64,000 nucleotides of DNA. It comes from Eudorina sp. 2006-703-Eu-15 (taxonomy: Eukaryota; Chlorophyta; Chlorophyceae; Chlamydomonadales; Volvocaceae). The notes under the pieces were generated by a model, which was not told where the DNA came from, searched no databases, and worked only from the letters and a program-made list of their open reading frames with translations. Both the position numbers and the translations under genes were made by a program. This document shows positions 1 to 10,524 of the stretch, piece after piece; the stretch's first letter is position 1, and each line of letters starts with the position of its first letter. The stretch is taken from assembly GCA_003117195.1 (NCBI GenBank), contig BDSI01000073.1:496001-560000 (forward strand), read 5' to 3'.

Positions 1-2433
1 ACCCAAGAAATTGAAACCGACGGTTCCTTGCCTTGGATACAATTTTGTAAGGCAGATACAAGATTTAAGCCGGCGGGTTCACCCAGGCATCGGGCCTTAT
101 GGCCGTTCGTGGTACGACTTAACTTGCGGCCGCCATGTGCCCGCGTCCATTTGGCTCGGTAGCACCGTATATGTTTTGATACTTGCAACATATCTTGAAG
201 TTTGTAAGCTTGTAAAATCATTGCGCTTAGTAGAACGTAATCAGATCCGCATCAAGTTTTGTTGTTGAGTGCGGCCGTCGGTCAGGCCCTATCATGACGT
301 GAGATCACAGTCATCGATTGTTTATATTAAGTCTAGCAACATGAGTCAACGTTTATAGCTCCTGGACAAGGGTGACAACAGTTATGTAAAGATTGGGATT
401 TGTAAATTATAAAACTTCAATCTTTAAATTTTTAATTTTTCACCACAGGGTTTCAACAATCACATTGATGTATCATGTATTACGTCATGAACGAAAAAAT
501 GGCTGGCTGAAGTGTGAGGTAACCGAGTTACCTAACTTTGCCGTTTGTTCCTAAACGATCTTTTTGTTAATAACTTGAGTAAGTAAGCGATATATCTGTA
601 AATTAATTGAATTTACGCAAAGTCATGACCGCCCTTGCCGAGATTTGGGGCGTGCAAAACATTTCTTGCAGCGTCGCGAATTACAGAAAAGATCAAGTGA
701 ACAAGAAGTGCATTATTCAATGAAGTAGCACAATTTACGAGATAAGAAAAATCGATGCCGTGACAGTGTCCGTACCTGTATGGGGTGACTCATAAGCAAC
801 TGCTGGCTGCTACATACGAGGCAATTGCCATTTATTTTACACAATATTTGAATGTGATTACATTACCTGATTGAATGAAAGGTCGCGCTGATGCAAAGAA
901 AAATCCTCCGTCCGCAGGTGGGCGACGCAACCTCCAGGACGATGAGAGGGCGAGGCGCGTTCTGAACTGCTAACACAAGGTATACATACAAGCCTTTATC
1001 TCGGGAGTATTGAAGCAATTTCGAACACGTACCTGCCTGGAGCAGCAGACCCGCCCTCAGGTAGGTAGGGTCCAGTGCTAACATACAATCAACGCACGCA
1101 GGCTGGCACCACGCATCCCTGACATGTCGGAATGTCCATCCCCTTCCTGCTATCAGTGTGTATCATGCACGTGCGGCAGACGGCACCTCGCCCGCTGCAG
1201 CGCAATTAATAAAATGATTATTATATATGTATGTCCCCTGAAGTCCCGGTGGATGTTCATTTGTAGCCGCGCGCGGTAGGCAATCCGTCATCAGTTTCGT
1301 CGTCACGACAACGTACACCGGCCGCCGGCCTGTTCGTTCGTGCGTCGTTGGTCAACAGCCATATATCTAGCTACACATCTATCTGTCTGCCAGGGTCCAT
1401 CTTGAATGAATGAATGAACGTTACAGCGGATCCCAAAGGGATCAACGGTGTATACCAGGGCAAGCCCCAGCAGGCCCCACCGATAAGGCGGCAAGACACC
1501 TCCACACCTCAACTGACGCCGCAAACGGAAACACAACGGAAATGCCCTGTGTCGCTGTGCGCATGTCTGCCCTGCAAGCCCGCATACATAACCAGGGACC
1601 GCTACTGCCGTCACTGCTTGGATGGCGACTGCTTACCGTCATCACTGTTATCAGCATCCAGCATGCTGTCTTTGCGTGTTGCAACACTACTCCGAAGAAT
1701 GGGAGTACCTTCCACAGCTTGCGGTTGCGATGTTGCGGACTAAATGTCGACTTGCTCAACAAGTACTGTGCCGTCTTCAGTAATGGTTTCCAACGATAGT
1801 TCCTGATTTTATAAGGTCTTCCACGCCTTGGCAACTTTGGATCGGAGCATTTTGCTGCGTTCGGCCCGGTCAGAAATGCTAATATGCCCCGTTGACTTAC
1901 GGGTTTGGTCTTTTTAGACGAATCCATTGGTCCTCATGAGATTATATGATGAAATATTGATTAGAACTATGAATCTTGGAACTGCTGGTTAAGGGGATAC
2001 ATTGTTGGCCCAACGAATGAAAACGTACGTCCAGGCCGCGATCTATTCCTTTTTTTGGAGCCGAAAACCCTGATTTATTCCGAAAAAGGAATATATTCCT
2101 TAAAAACATTTCTCATTTCCGGTCCGGACCATGACCACACCCAGACAGACACCGAAGCAAGCAGAGGCGCACAGCGGGGCATCTTGCTGTCTGAAGGTCG
2201 GCAGGGGTTGATGTATTAGATGGCGCCTGCGTGCGAAGCAATCTGGGCCCTTTGCTTGGCTCGCCCGGTCGGATGTAGGGCCCATCCTAAAACCTAGCTA
2301 GGGCCCATCTTAAACCATAGCTAGGGTCCAGCTTAAACCCTAGCCAGGCTCCATCTTGTAACGGCGGTTAGGTTACACCACATACATACACCCCTGGTGC
2401 GTGCATGGCCGCCTACGTAGGCCGCCTGGGGCT
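1..2433. other. AT-richer intergenic region, no gene recognised
   Basis: Open frames on both strands are short and resemble no family I know. Two things stand out. At about 1405-1445 there is a copy of a short dispersed sequence (GAACGTTACAGCGGA followed by a CCCAAAGGG core) that recurs near 31260 and, inverted, near 45505-45535. At 2283-2358 there is an imperfect tandem repeat. Nothing else in the stretch can be supported. Confidence 0.5.
2283..2358. repeat. Imperfect ~24-bp tandem repeat, about 3 copies
   Basis: The unit reads roughly TAAACCCTAGCTAGGGCCCA with a short CTT tail. The copies differ by single substitutions (CTAGCTAGGG, ATAGCTAGGG, CTAGCCAGGC). The TAAACCCTAG core is only superficially telomere-like and does not match the volvocine telomere repeat. 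Confidence 0.7.
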
Positions 2434-2787
2434 CAGTGTTGCTATCTTAAATAAAAAGAATATTTACGGGCCAAAACCCCGGAAATTTTTTATTTCCCGG
2501 ACCCCCAAGAAACCTGCGAGATTTCATTTGTTTGACGCTGTGGAGAGCCGGAAATCTGCCCTGCCAACTATTTTCCAGACTACCAAAAGGGCCTGGAAAT
2601 CTGCAGGCGCAGGGGCAATTTCTGCATCGTACACCTGTCTACCGCCAAAACACACTCTGATGCCGTGTCCCTAACTCCTGATTACTCTCCCAAAAAAGCG
2701 CGCTTCAGGGCTCCAAGACTGAGAATCTATGTTGTAGCTGTGGTAGCAGTAGTGGCCCTGCTGTCGAAACACGCAGAAACATTTCCG
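2434..2787 (-). mobile_element. Truncated hAT-type MITE, copy 1
   Basis: It starts with the same terminus as the two complete copies downstream (CAGTGTTGCTATCTT) and runs closely parallel to the reverse complement of those copies for about 350 bp. The match stops near 2787, so the other terminal inverted repeat and about 150 bp are missing. No target duplication can be defined. An open frame of about 80 codons across the element is shared by all three copies, but I do not recognise it as a transposase domain. Confidence 0.85.
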
Positions 2788-4225
2788 AATCCCCGTCCCC
2801 TCACCGCCGTGTGACGTACTGCCGTTCCTCAGCTACGGGGCCAAGCAACCGTACGACGATAGATGACACATGTATGCATGGTCCGATTCTACGTAAGCAC
2901 GCGCCGCACCACGTGTGTTGACCGACGAGGCAACGAACGCATGGTTGGCTGTATGCACGCACGTACGCACGCATCTATGTACGGATGGACTTGCTTGCTA
3001 GGCATCTGCGCAACCACGCACACATATATGTGTGTGCATACATGTATGTCCGCAATTTATTGCGTTCCGCCGTTTTCCTGTGTGTTTCGTTACGTGGGTA
3101 GCTAGCTAGGTTTTCAGTCCTGTGCGTGGCAAGGTGCGTCGCTCGTGGATACCCACTTACCCAGAGTTATTAGGTGTCGGTCTCGCTTATCGAGGGCGTG
3201 CTGCTATCTAGCGCTGCCCAATTAGCCGGATGGTCGTGAACATAAAAACACGCACACAGCAAAAGAAAATGAATCCTCCGCGATTTGATTTGTCGATCGA
3301 TCGTCCGCACGCAGGTGTTTGCCTGTCCAGCTGGACCGCCGGGCTCCGGAACCACCTGCAGCAGCTGCGAGTCCACACCACCCAATCCGCCGTTGCCGAA
3401 GCTGTTGCCGCCGCCGAAGTAACCTGCGTTGCCTCCGCCTAATAAATGGTCACGCACAGTGATTGCGTAACTTGTACGTAAGTAAGTAGCGATCCAGCCC
3501 GTGGGAGCTGGGAGGATAGGTAGGAGCGAGGCGTGCTGAGTGCACGCAGCGGCGGGTCGCACAGTAGGTCGAACCTATGCAACGGTCGATACACTTGAAT
3601 ATGTGACAACCTAATATTTACAAACGATTTCAAGATCTTATTTATAGTTGTTGATTGTAGGGCAGTACGGCACCGCAGAAACGGCGATTGATGGAAGCAT
3701 GTGGTGACGACGCGGCAAGAACACTTACATACAGACACAACACCATCTGCAACAGTATGTACCGAGCACTTGCTACAAGGGCTCAGTCGTCACGCTTTCG
3801 TCCTGTCCCGCTGCGTCCTGCTCCGAGGCAGTTGATGTTGCTCGCGGAATAAAAACTGCTTTAGGGCTGACTGCTGAGGGTACCTTTATGATTGTGTGGG
3901 ATAGGGGGGTTCAGCTTCACCCGTGGCCACTAACCTGGCAGTCCCTACCTTCCCCGGTATTTCGGGGCACCCTCATCCGGTCTCCCATGCCGACTTCTCC
4001 GAAATCAGTGCTCTTCCCGGGTTCAGCACCCACCACCGGCATCCAGCGGAATCTGCCGAATCAACTAAGGCGTCAACTCCGCACCTGGTCAGCTCGCAGG
4101 TCACTTTAATCGGGTCCTTCACCGTCCATCGACATGGGGGCACCCTTGCCCTCTTACTATCGAAGGTCTTTGGCCCGCTCTCGGTCGGGGTCGAACCTGG
4201 ATCCAGGGGCATATATGTGGGGGTA
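2788..4225. other. Intergenic region, no gene recognised
   Basis: It contains ACGC/ATGC-rich simple sequence around 2945-3060. An open stretch lies at about 3888-4225, directly upstream of the LTR-like unit; it is open in more than one frame but has no domain I can name. It may be flanking DNA of the gypsy element or an older transposon remnant. Confidence 0.4.
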
Positions 4226-4338
4226 CCTGTAACACCCAAGTCGGTGTGAGCGGAAGCGTAGGATCGTAGGGTGACCTACTGCTAGTAAACACGGATGTAT
4301 ATGGCGTAGTGTGGAAACGACCCACAACCACTGCTAGG
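4226..4338 (-). repeat. LTR-like unit, downstream (3') copy
   Basis: About 113 bp, closely similar to 12253-12365 throughout (GTGTGAGCGGAAGCGTAGGA and GGATGTATATGGCGTAGTGT are shared exactly). The left end is TGTAACACC. The right end reads GGTGTCTAG instead of the GGTGTTACA seen at 12365, so four to five terminal bases are changed. Short LTRs of this size are known in some algal gypsy elements; that these are LTRs is an inference from their position at the two ends of the pol-bearing element. Confidence 0.6.
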
Positions 4339-4354
4339 TGTCTAGTGATGACTC

Positions 4355-5051
4355 ATGCCCTACGTACCCGTGCGAGCCTTTATCGATGCACTCACCGACC
4401 CTGAACGGGGCGGTTGGGGAGCCTCGTTCTTGCGTTTAATGTCGTACTTAGAGTGTGATATTTGGAGCGGGCTACCTCACGATGCAGAAGGTGTTGAACA
4501 GCGAGTTGAGTGGTTGCTGTCCAAACCTCTTCCCGAGGCTCAGATTGTGACGGCGATGAGGGAACGACTAATGAGCGGTTGGGAACATGTGCGCCTCGAT
4601 GTCGAGCCAGACAATTACCCATCAGACGGGAAGCAGCCGGGGATCCATATGTCGAAGTACAAGCATTGGATGGGCCTGTCGTTTATGGGTGCGGCGGCCG
4701 TTATGTGGCAAGCAACCGCACGCTACAGTTTTTATCCCCCGTTCTGCGCACCGGAAGCTAATGCAATTCAGGCTTTGTTGTTGGGCACTTGAGTCTAACA
4801 GGGCGCGGAGGGGTAGGCACCATGTCCCTAGAGGACAACGGGTCTGCCGTTGCTGCCCCTCTGAAGACCAGATTGAAGATGAGAAGCATGTTCTACTCGA
4901 CTGCCCGGCTTACGATGCAATACGCGCTGAGGAAGGGTTTCACCGCCCTAATACGATGAGGGAGGCGATTGCCTGGGATCCGGCTCGTTTGGCAAAGATG
5001 TTGGAGCGCATGTGGGCTCACCGTAATTCTATCGTGCCCTTTGGGCGCTAG
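4355..5051 (+). pseudogene. Retroelement RT C-terminal fragment with zinc-binding motif (frameshifted)
   Basis: Two overlapping plus-strand frames make one interrupted coding sequence. The first (145 codons from 4355) ends at LLLGT. The second continues with a WALESNRARRG segment and then VCRCC, about 12 residues, KHVLLDCPAY. That CxxC...HxxxxC pattern after the RT is characteristic of the C-terminal zinc-binding tail of many non-LTR and related reverse transcriptases in green algae. It ends at a stop at 5051, head-on against the end of the minus-strand integrase (5048). It may be a LINE fragment inserted into the gypsy element or an antisense frame carried by it. Its first ~50 bp recur beside an LTR remnant at 12790-12826. 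Confidence 0.6.
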
Positions 5052-6371
5052 TCTCGTCGACTCCTGTTAATGCGGTATTGCAAACCAGTGCTTTTGGGCG
5101 TTTTGTTTGCCCTTGGGCCTCCGGCTCGTATGGGTATGTGCAGGTATGGGGTTACGCACCCCCAACCATGTAACACACACACAGGATGTATGCGCATCTC
5201 GCTAGGTAAAGTCAGCCTAGCAGCCGCAGGTCCCACCATTTTCTCAATGCGGTAGGGCCCGATCCAACGCGGCATCAATTTGCGCGCACCAGGGGTTTCG
5301 AACGTAATGTTCTTCGTATTGAGCAACACCTCCTGACCCTGTTTGAACACGGCGGCGTCTCTCTTTTTGTCCGCGTGTTTCTTTTGCCTCTGCTGTGCAG
5401 CTTCGAGGCACGCCTTTGCTCGCGCGAGTCGTTCGCGGAGGTTGGCACTAAATCGTACAGCGCCAGGCACGTTACTGGGCAACTCCACATCAGCCGTGGT
5501 ACGTGGCTGCCGTCCGCCATTCAGCTGGAACGGGGTGGTGCCGATGGATTCCTGCCAAGCATTGTTGATCGCGAACTCAACAAGCGGCAGGTGCTCCTCA
5601 CAATCGTCATGCGTTGGGGCAATGTAGTGCCTGAGTGTCTCTTCCAAGAGACGGTTCATCCGCTCAGTTTGGCCATCTGTTTGTGGATGAAACGCCGTAC
5701 TCATGTAGCAGTGAGTGCCAAGCAGGCGGGTGACTTCTTTCCGAAATTTGCTCGTAAACCGTGGATCTCGGTCCGAGACAAAGTTCTTTGGTAAACCGTG
5801 TTGCTTGACGACAGTTGACACGAACAGGTGTGCCAAGTCTTCTGCCGTGGCGCTGGTGTGTGTGGCAGCAAAGTGGGTCATCTTGCTGAGCCGGTCCGCA
5901 AACGCAACAACAGTGTCGTGCCCGTCTTTCGTGGTTGGCAGCTGTGTTATCAGATCCATGGAAACACTTTCCCACACTCCCTGTGGTATCGGGAGAGGAT
6001 GCAGTCGACCCCCCGGCTTCTTGTTAAGGGGCTTGTTTCGCTGGCACGATGGGCAACTGGCAACATAACGTTGCACGTCTGCGTGGAGGCCAGACCACCA
6101 GAACGTTCTTGCGATCGCTTCTGCGGTGCGCTCGCTCGGCACCCTTATGCCCAGAGAAAGGAGGGTCGTGGTACTCCTTTATGATTGATGTGCGCAGCTC
6201 GGGATCCTTAGGTACGACTATCTGGTTACCCTTGTACCAGAACCCGTCCCGCTTCTTTAACTGCAGCTCTGCTGCCTTCGGTTTCTTAAACCAAGGGTCT
6301 CCAGCGTACCCTTGGCGTATCCGACTGCCAAGGTCGCCAACCGTTAGGGACCCGGCAAGCACCGCTAGCAC
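5048..6371 (-). pseudogene. Ty3/gypsy integrase (zinc-binding, catalytic core, C-terminal domains), frameshifted
   Basis: The upstream part (6371-6024) covers the region between RNase H and integrase and the start of the HHCC zinc-binding domain (EYHDPPFSGHKGAERAH). A frameshift near 6100-6142 then moves to the main frame, which continues ARTFWWSGLHADVQRYV, the CPSCQRNKP half of the zinc finger, and the catalytic core. Recognisable core segments are SMDLITQLP (first acidic residue), FVSDRDPRF (second) and HPQTDGQTERMNR (third), followed by a basic C-terminal region with GPYRI. The protein would insert cDNA into the host genome. The zinc-binding and core motifs are present, but the frame break and the lack of a continuous pol make it non-functional. 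Confidence 0.9.
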
Positions 6372-6380
6372 CGCGTCATG

Positions 6381-8019
6381 AACGAATGCGACTGATCGGA
6401 TCAGCCACGTTGATTCGCCCAGGACGGTACTCCCATTTCATGCCGTTAAAGCGTGTGAGGTATTCCATCCACCGCGCCTGTCGTCATGACAGCAACCCAG
6501 CCCCGCGCTGCTCATGCAAGTACACCAGCAGGTGGTGATCCGTAATCAACAAGAACTCACTACCCTCTAGGTAGCAGCGCCACTCGCTCAGTAAGAGCGT
6601 GAATCACCCCAAGGCATTCCTGATCTGTGGTCGTGTAGTTATGTTCCGCGCCAGTAAATTTCTGGCTCGTGTACGCAACTGGGTGGCCGTCCTGCATAAG
6701 GACAGCTCCCGTACCAAATACAGACGCATCAGACCAAACCTCAAAGGACTTATCGAGCTGGGGAAGGGCGAGAACCGGTGCGTTCATCAAGGCTTTCTTA
6801 ATGCCCTCAAATGCCGCTTGGCACTGAGGCGACCAGACGAAGGGCAGTTTCGCACTGGTCAGAGCTTTCAACGGAGCTGCTAAGCTCGAATACCCTGGAT
6901 AAACCATCTGAAGTAGTTCGCTAATCCAAGGAACTCGCGGAGCTTGCGCAGATCCATCCTTGGGGACGGGCCAATCCCGCACCGTAGCGACCTTTGAGGC
7001 ATCTACCTTCAGACCCTCTCGGCTTACAATATGGCCGAGGAATTTCAATTCCGATTTATTGAAGTCACATTTTGACAGCTTTGCCTTGAAGTGGTGCTTC
7101 CTGAGCAGTGGCAGCACAATACGGAGATGCTGTACATGCTCCTCTGGCGTTTTGCTGAACACCAGAATATCGTCTAAGTACACCAGAACAAATTTTTCGA
7201 TGTGCCTAGCAAATATCCCATTCATCACGGATTGGTAAGTCGCAGGCGCATTAGTCAGTCCGAAGCAAAGTACCCGAAAAGCGAACTGACCCATCCCAGG
7301 CGCAATAAATGCGGTCTTTGGGATGTCCTCCGGAGATATGCGGATCCGATAATAACCTTGCTGGAGATCGAGCGAAGTAAAGACTTTCGCACCCTGTAAC
7401 GTATCAAAAATTTCCGTGATGTTGGGCATCGGATACCGGTACCGCCGCCGGCGGTACCGCCGCTTCACCGTAATCTTGTTAAGAGCCCGATAGTCAAGGC
7501 ACATCCGGAGCTCTCCATCTGCCTTCTGGACAAAAAGGACCGGCGTTCCGTACGGAGAGGTGGAAGGCTCAATATAACCTTTCGCCCGAAGATCGGTGAC
7601 TTGTTTCTGTACTTCTTCCATTTCTTTAGGCGATAGCCTGTACATCCGTTTTGCGGGCGGTTCTGAATTCGGCACGAGGGGAATAGTGTGACCAGTACCG
7701 CGGTCAGGCGGCAGGCCTTTGAGCTCTTCAAACACGCCCTGATATTCATTTAAAAGCGCCTGAATTTCCTGCTCCGGGACCAGGTTGTCACTGGCACCAT
7801 TGGCTCGGTCAGCGACGGTTGACCGCGCGCTCGTCGGACGGTTGGCTCGCTGCGCGCACCAGCATCAGGTAACTGCGCGCTCCCCGCGCAAGGGCCTTTG
7901 CTGCTTGTTTGGCAGACAGGAGCCCTATTTCCTTATCGCCAGTAAATTCAACAGTTGCGGTACTAAGCAGCGGTTTTCCGCTAAGCGGATGGAAGCCTTA
8001 CAGCGCTGCGTGCGACGGC
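6381..8019 (-). pseudogene. Ty3/gypsy reverse transcriptase and RNase H, multiple frameshifts
   Basis: The main frame (7735-6560) shows canonical RT blocks: KRMYRLSP, YGTPVLFVQKADGELRMC, SLDLQQGYYRIRI, FGLTNAPATYQ, the catalytic YLDD box in FVLVYLDDILVFS, and FLGHIVSREG. RNase H follows (EVWSDASVFGTGAVLMQDG, TTDQECLGV). Two breaks are visible. Around 6885-6965 a shifted stretch (KDGSAQAPRVPW) replaces the expected connection motif, with the proper reading (LRKLREFLGL) in another frame. At about 6600 the RNase H tail leaves frame, and its WRCYLEGSEF continuation is found in the next frame. Near 7433-7465 a short GGTACCGCCG-type palindromic insertion adds residues (RRYRRRRY) just before the YPMPN motif. 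Codons upstream of the annotated methionine (to about 8019) are also pol-like. Confidence 0.9.
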
Positions 8020-8960
8020 TTAAGCTTGACGTCGCGCGCGACCCTGATAGCAAATGATCACCCTGTTGCGCTTGTAATCCATGCGTGCTTGTCGCACGTG
8101 TAGCCAATCTGAGCTCAGGATTACATCAATGCCTGGAACTCCTTCGGGAAGCACCAACAGCGTGACCCACTCGGTATGGTTTCCGATTCGCAATCGGGCG
8201 CGCACCTGACTGCGCAACCGAGACAGTGTTGCTATCTTCCAAAACGGGTAATTAGAATTCCGCAGGTTTCCGGCCTGTAGCCAAAAAACCTTTGGCAGGG
8301 CAGATTTTGGGGGGCTTCCTAGGTGCCAGGAAATAAAAACCTCCGAGGCAGGCCTGAAATATTTCTGTGTGTTTCGACAGCAGGGCCACTACTGTTACCA
8401 CCGACAGCGACGACAGGGATTCGAAGTCCATGGAGGCCTGAAGTGCGCTTTCCCTGCGTCGCGGATGCATATGGGAGGGTAACCAGGAGTTGGTGACACG
8501 GCATTCGAGTGTGTTTTGGCGGTAGACAGGTGTACGATGCAGGAATTTTCCCCGCGCCTGCAGATTTCCAGGCCTTTTTGGTAGTCTGGAAAATAGTTGG
8601 CAGGGCAGATTTCCGGCTCTCCACAGCGTCAAATAAATGAAATCTCGCAGGTATCTTGGGGGTCCGGGAAATAGAAAATTTCCGGGTTTTTTGCCCGTAA
8701 ATATTCTTTTTATCTAAGATAGCAACACTGAACCGAGAGGTCTGACCATCTGCTAGCCGTACCGTAACTGTATCGGAATGCCGTACAAGCAAAGACAAAC
8801 GACGTGCAAGGGCCAGCGTAATGAAACCATGCACCGTTGCAATCCGCGCCGCTGTCCACCAATGTTCGTGCAGGGGAATCAGCTATCCTAGCATCGAACT
8901 GCATCGTATGGCTGCACCCGACGCGCAGAGTGCTCAACTTAGCTGGCTCCCTGGGCGGAT
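8020..8960 (-). pseudogene. Retrotransposon aspartic protease, split by a MITE
   Basis: Upstream of the insertion, the minus strand at about 8960-8740 encodes the active-site segment TLVDSGADCNGAW (the D-S/T-G motif of retropepsins). After a frameshift it continues MHGFITLALARRL and RLADGQTSRFS. The hAT MITE at 8224-8730 then interrupts the frame, and the remainder (8217-8020) carries VLPEGVPGIDVILSSDWL and MDYKRNRV, the typical second half. Together these are one protease domain, N-terminal to RT as expected for gypsy pol. The break is double: a frameshift plus the insertion. Confidence 0.85.
8224..8730 (-). mobile_element. hAT-type MITE, complete copy 2 (507 bp)
   Basis: The terminal inverted repeats are CAGTGTTGCTATCTT at the left and its exact complement AAGATAGCAACACTG at the right. 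An exact 8-bp target-site duplication, AACCGAGA, flanks it at 8216-8223 and 8731-8738. The 8-bp duplication together with CAGNG-type termini is diagnostic of the hAT superfamily. No transposase is encoded, so the element is non-autonomous. It lies inside the protease region of the gypsy copy and is therefore younger than it. Confidence 0.95.
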
Positions 8961-9430
8961 CATACCAAAGCTGAACCGGCCAGTGTGTGCCCGGGAGCAG
9001 CACCCGTTGCCCATCTTTCCCGGGTCCTGTAAACAGTCTTAAACAGACGGAACCCAGCCATCCTGAAGAGATGCTGTAAGTGCGGCCACTCTGGCACGAC
9101 AAACATTGCACTCGTACACTCGAGTGAACTGACTTTGCATTCCTCATAATGCTGCAACCATAGATGAATTTGAGTGACCGGAGGGTGAGCCCAAACCAGT
9201 TCGCCCGACACGTCTTTGTCGAAGAACGAACTGCTGGGACAGGCAAAGCGCGGACGATTGCTGCCATTATCGTTACACGTCGCATCAAAGGTGAACGTCC
9301 GACCGAGCTGCGCTTGCACCGCTCGGAATTCCGACTCCAAAAACATCCTATCGGACGTTTCAGCCTCTGGCGGAGGCGGCAACCAATCGTCCAAGTCAGG
9401 CGGCTCAACAGCAGGCCTATCCTGCGACAC
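8960..9430 (-). pseudogene. Dam-like (phage N6-adenine methyltransferase-type) domain in gypsy polyprotein
   Basis: An open stretch of 157 codons between the gag zinc finger/RGG part and the protease. Its motif order resembles the phage Dam-type N6-adenine methyltransferase fold: FTFDATCNDNGSN (in place of the lDaaA motif), then SSFFDKDVSGELVWAHPP (in place of the NPPY/F catalytic motif; N is replaced by H here), then LWLQHYEECK and SAMFVVPEW. I recall related domains in other algal retroelement polyproteins, which is family memory and not a search result. The changed catalytic position argues against enzymatic activity in this copy; a structural or nucleic-acid-binding role is equally possible. 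Confidence 0.55.
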
Positions 9431-9496
9431 AGCTATGGGACCGCTCGGGGTCCCATCATGCCCCTGACTTGCACCCTCCTCACGCCTGCCAACCCC

Positions 9497-10018
9497 CTAT
9501 TCCTGCATAGAGTCTTCACGTCCACCGCGACCACCACGGCCCCCTTTACCTCCCCGGCCGCCACGGCCGCCACGCCCGTTCCCACGGCCCCGGTTCTTGT
9601 TATATTCGTTATGATTTCCACGCTGAACCGGCGGCCCCGCGATCCGCCTGATCTCGTCGCACTGCCCAGAGGACCGATGCTTGTTCAAATCCAGCACCAT
9701 GTGGCCGCACTGGAAGCACTCGATCGGACGTCGCGGCTTCTTGGCGGCGTGGCGCTCCTTCAGGGTTTTGGAACGGGGTGGTGGAAGCAAAGTTGAGGTT
9801 CGCCGCAGCAGCCTTAATCGCGGCGACACGGTACCGGGTTTCCTGTCCGGTAGCGAACTCAATCAACTTATCCAACTCCTTCAACTCAATCAACTTATCC
9901 AACTCCTTCCAATCCTTGCCGTTGGCATCCGTACCACATGCTTTGCGGAATGCCATAGGTAAACCGTGCAAGAACCAGCCTATCATCTCTCCCTGAGACA
10001 TATCCCGTGCATCGTGAA
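9497..10018 (-). pseudogene. Gypsy gag, C-terminal part: zinc-finger and RGG region
   Basis: This is the part of gag downstream of the MITE. It resumes with DARDMSQGEMIGWFLHGLP, then a direct duplication of 27 bp (KELDKLIEL/KELDKLIEF, about 9855-9908). After a frame change comes RRPIECFQCGHM...HRSSGQC, a CxxC...HxxxxxC finger that deviates from the usual CCHC knuckle, and finally an RGG-type Gly/Arg repeat (about 9500-9600). Fingers and RGG boxes in gag bind the element's RNA. The frame change at about 9800 shows decay. Confidence 0.75.
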
Positions 10019-10524
10019 CAGTGTTGCTATCTTCCAAAACGGGGAAATAGAATTCCGCAGGTTTCCGGCCTGTCGCCAGTAGCCAAAAAACCTTTGGCAG
10101 GGCAGATTTTGGGGGGCTTCCGAGGTGCCAGGAAATCAAAACCTCCGAGGCAGGCCGGAAATATTTCTGCGTGTTTCGACAGCAGGGCCACTGCTACCAC
10201 AGCTACAACATAGATTCTCAGTCTTGGAGCCCTGAAGCGCGCTTTCCTTGCGTCGCGGATGCATGTGGGAGAGTAATCAGGAGTTGGGGACACGGCATCA
10301 GAGTGTGTTTTGGCGGTAGACAGGTGTACGATGCAGAAATTGCCCCTGCGCCTGCAGATTTCCAGGCCCTTTTGGTAGTCTGGAAAATAGTTGGCAGGGC
10401 AGATTTCCGGCTCTCCACAGCGTCAAATAAATGAAATCTCGCAGGTTTCTTGGGGGTCCGGGAAATAAAAAATTTCCGGGGTTTTGGCCCGTAAATATTC
10501 TTTTTATTTAAGATAGCAACACTG
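10019..10524 (-). mobile_element. hAT-type MITE, complete copy 3 (506 bp)
   Basis: Same 15-bp terminal inverted repeats as copy 2, with the exact 8-bp target-site duplication ATCGTGAA at 10011-10018 and 10525-10532. It interrupts gag: the frame ahead of it ends QRFRDIIHD and the frame after it resumes with ARDMSQGE, and the duplication itself lies in that junction. Length and termini agree with copy 2; a central block (about 10195-10235 here) is the most divergent part between the copies. Confidence 0.95.
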
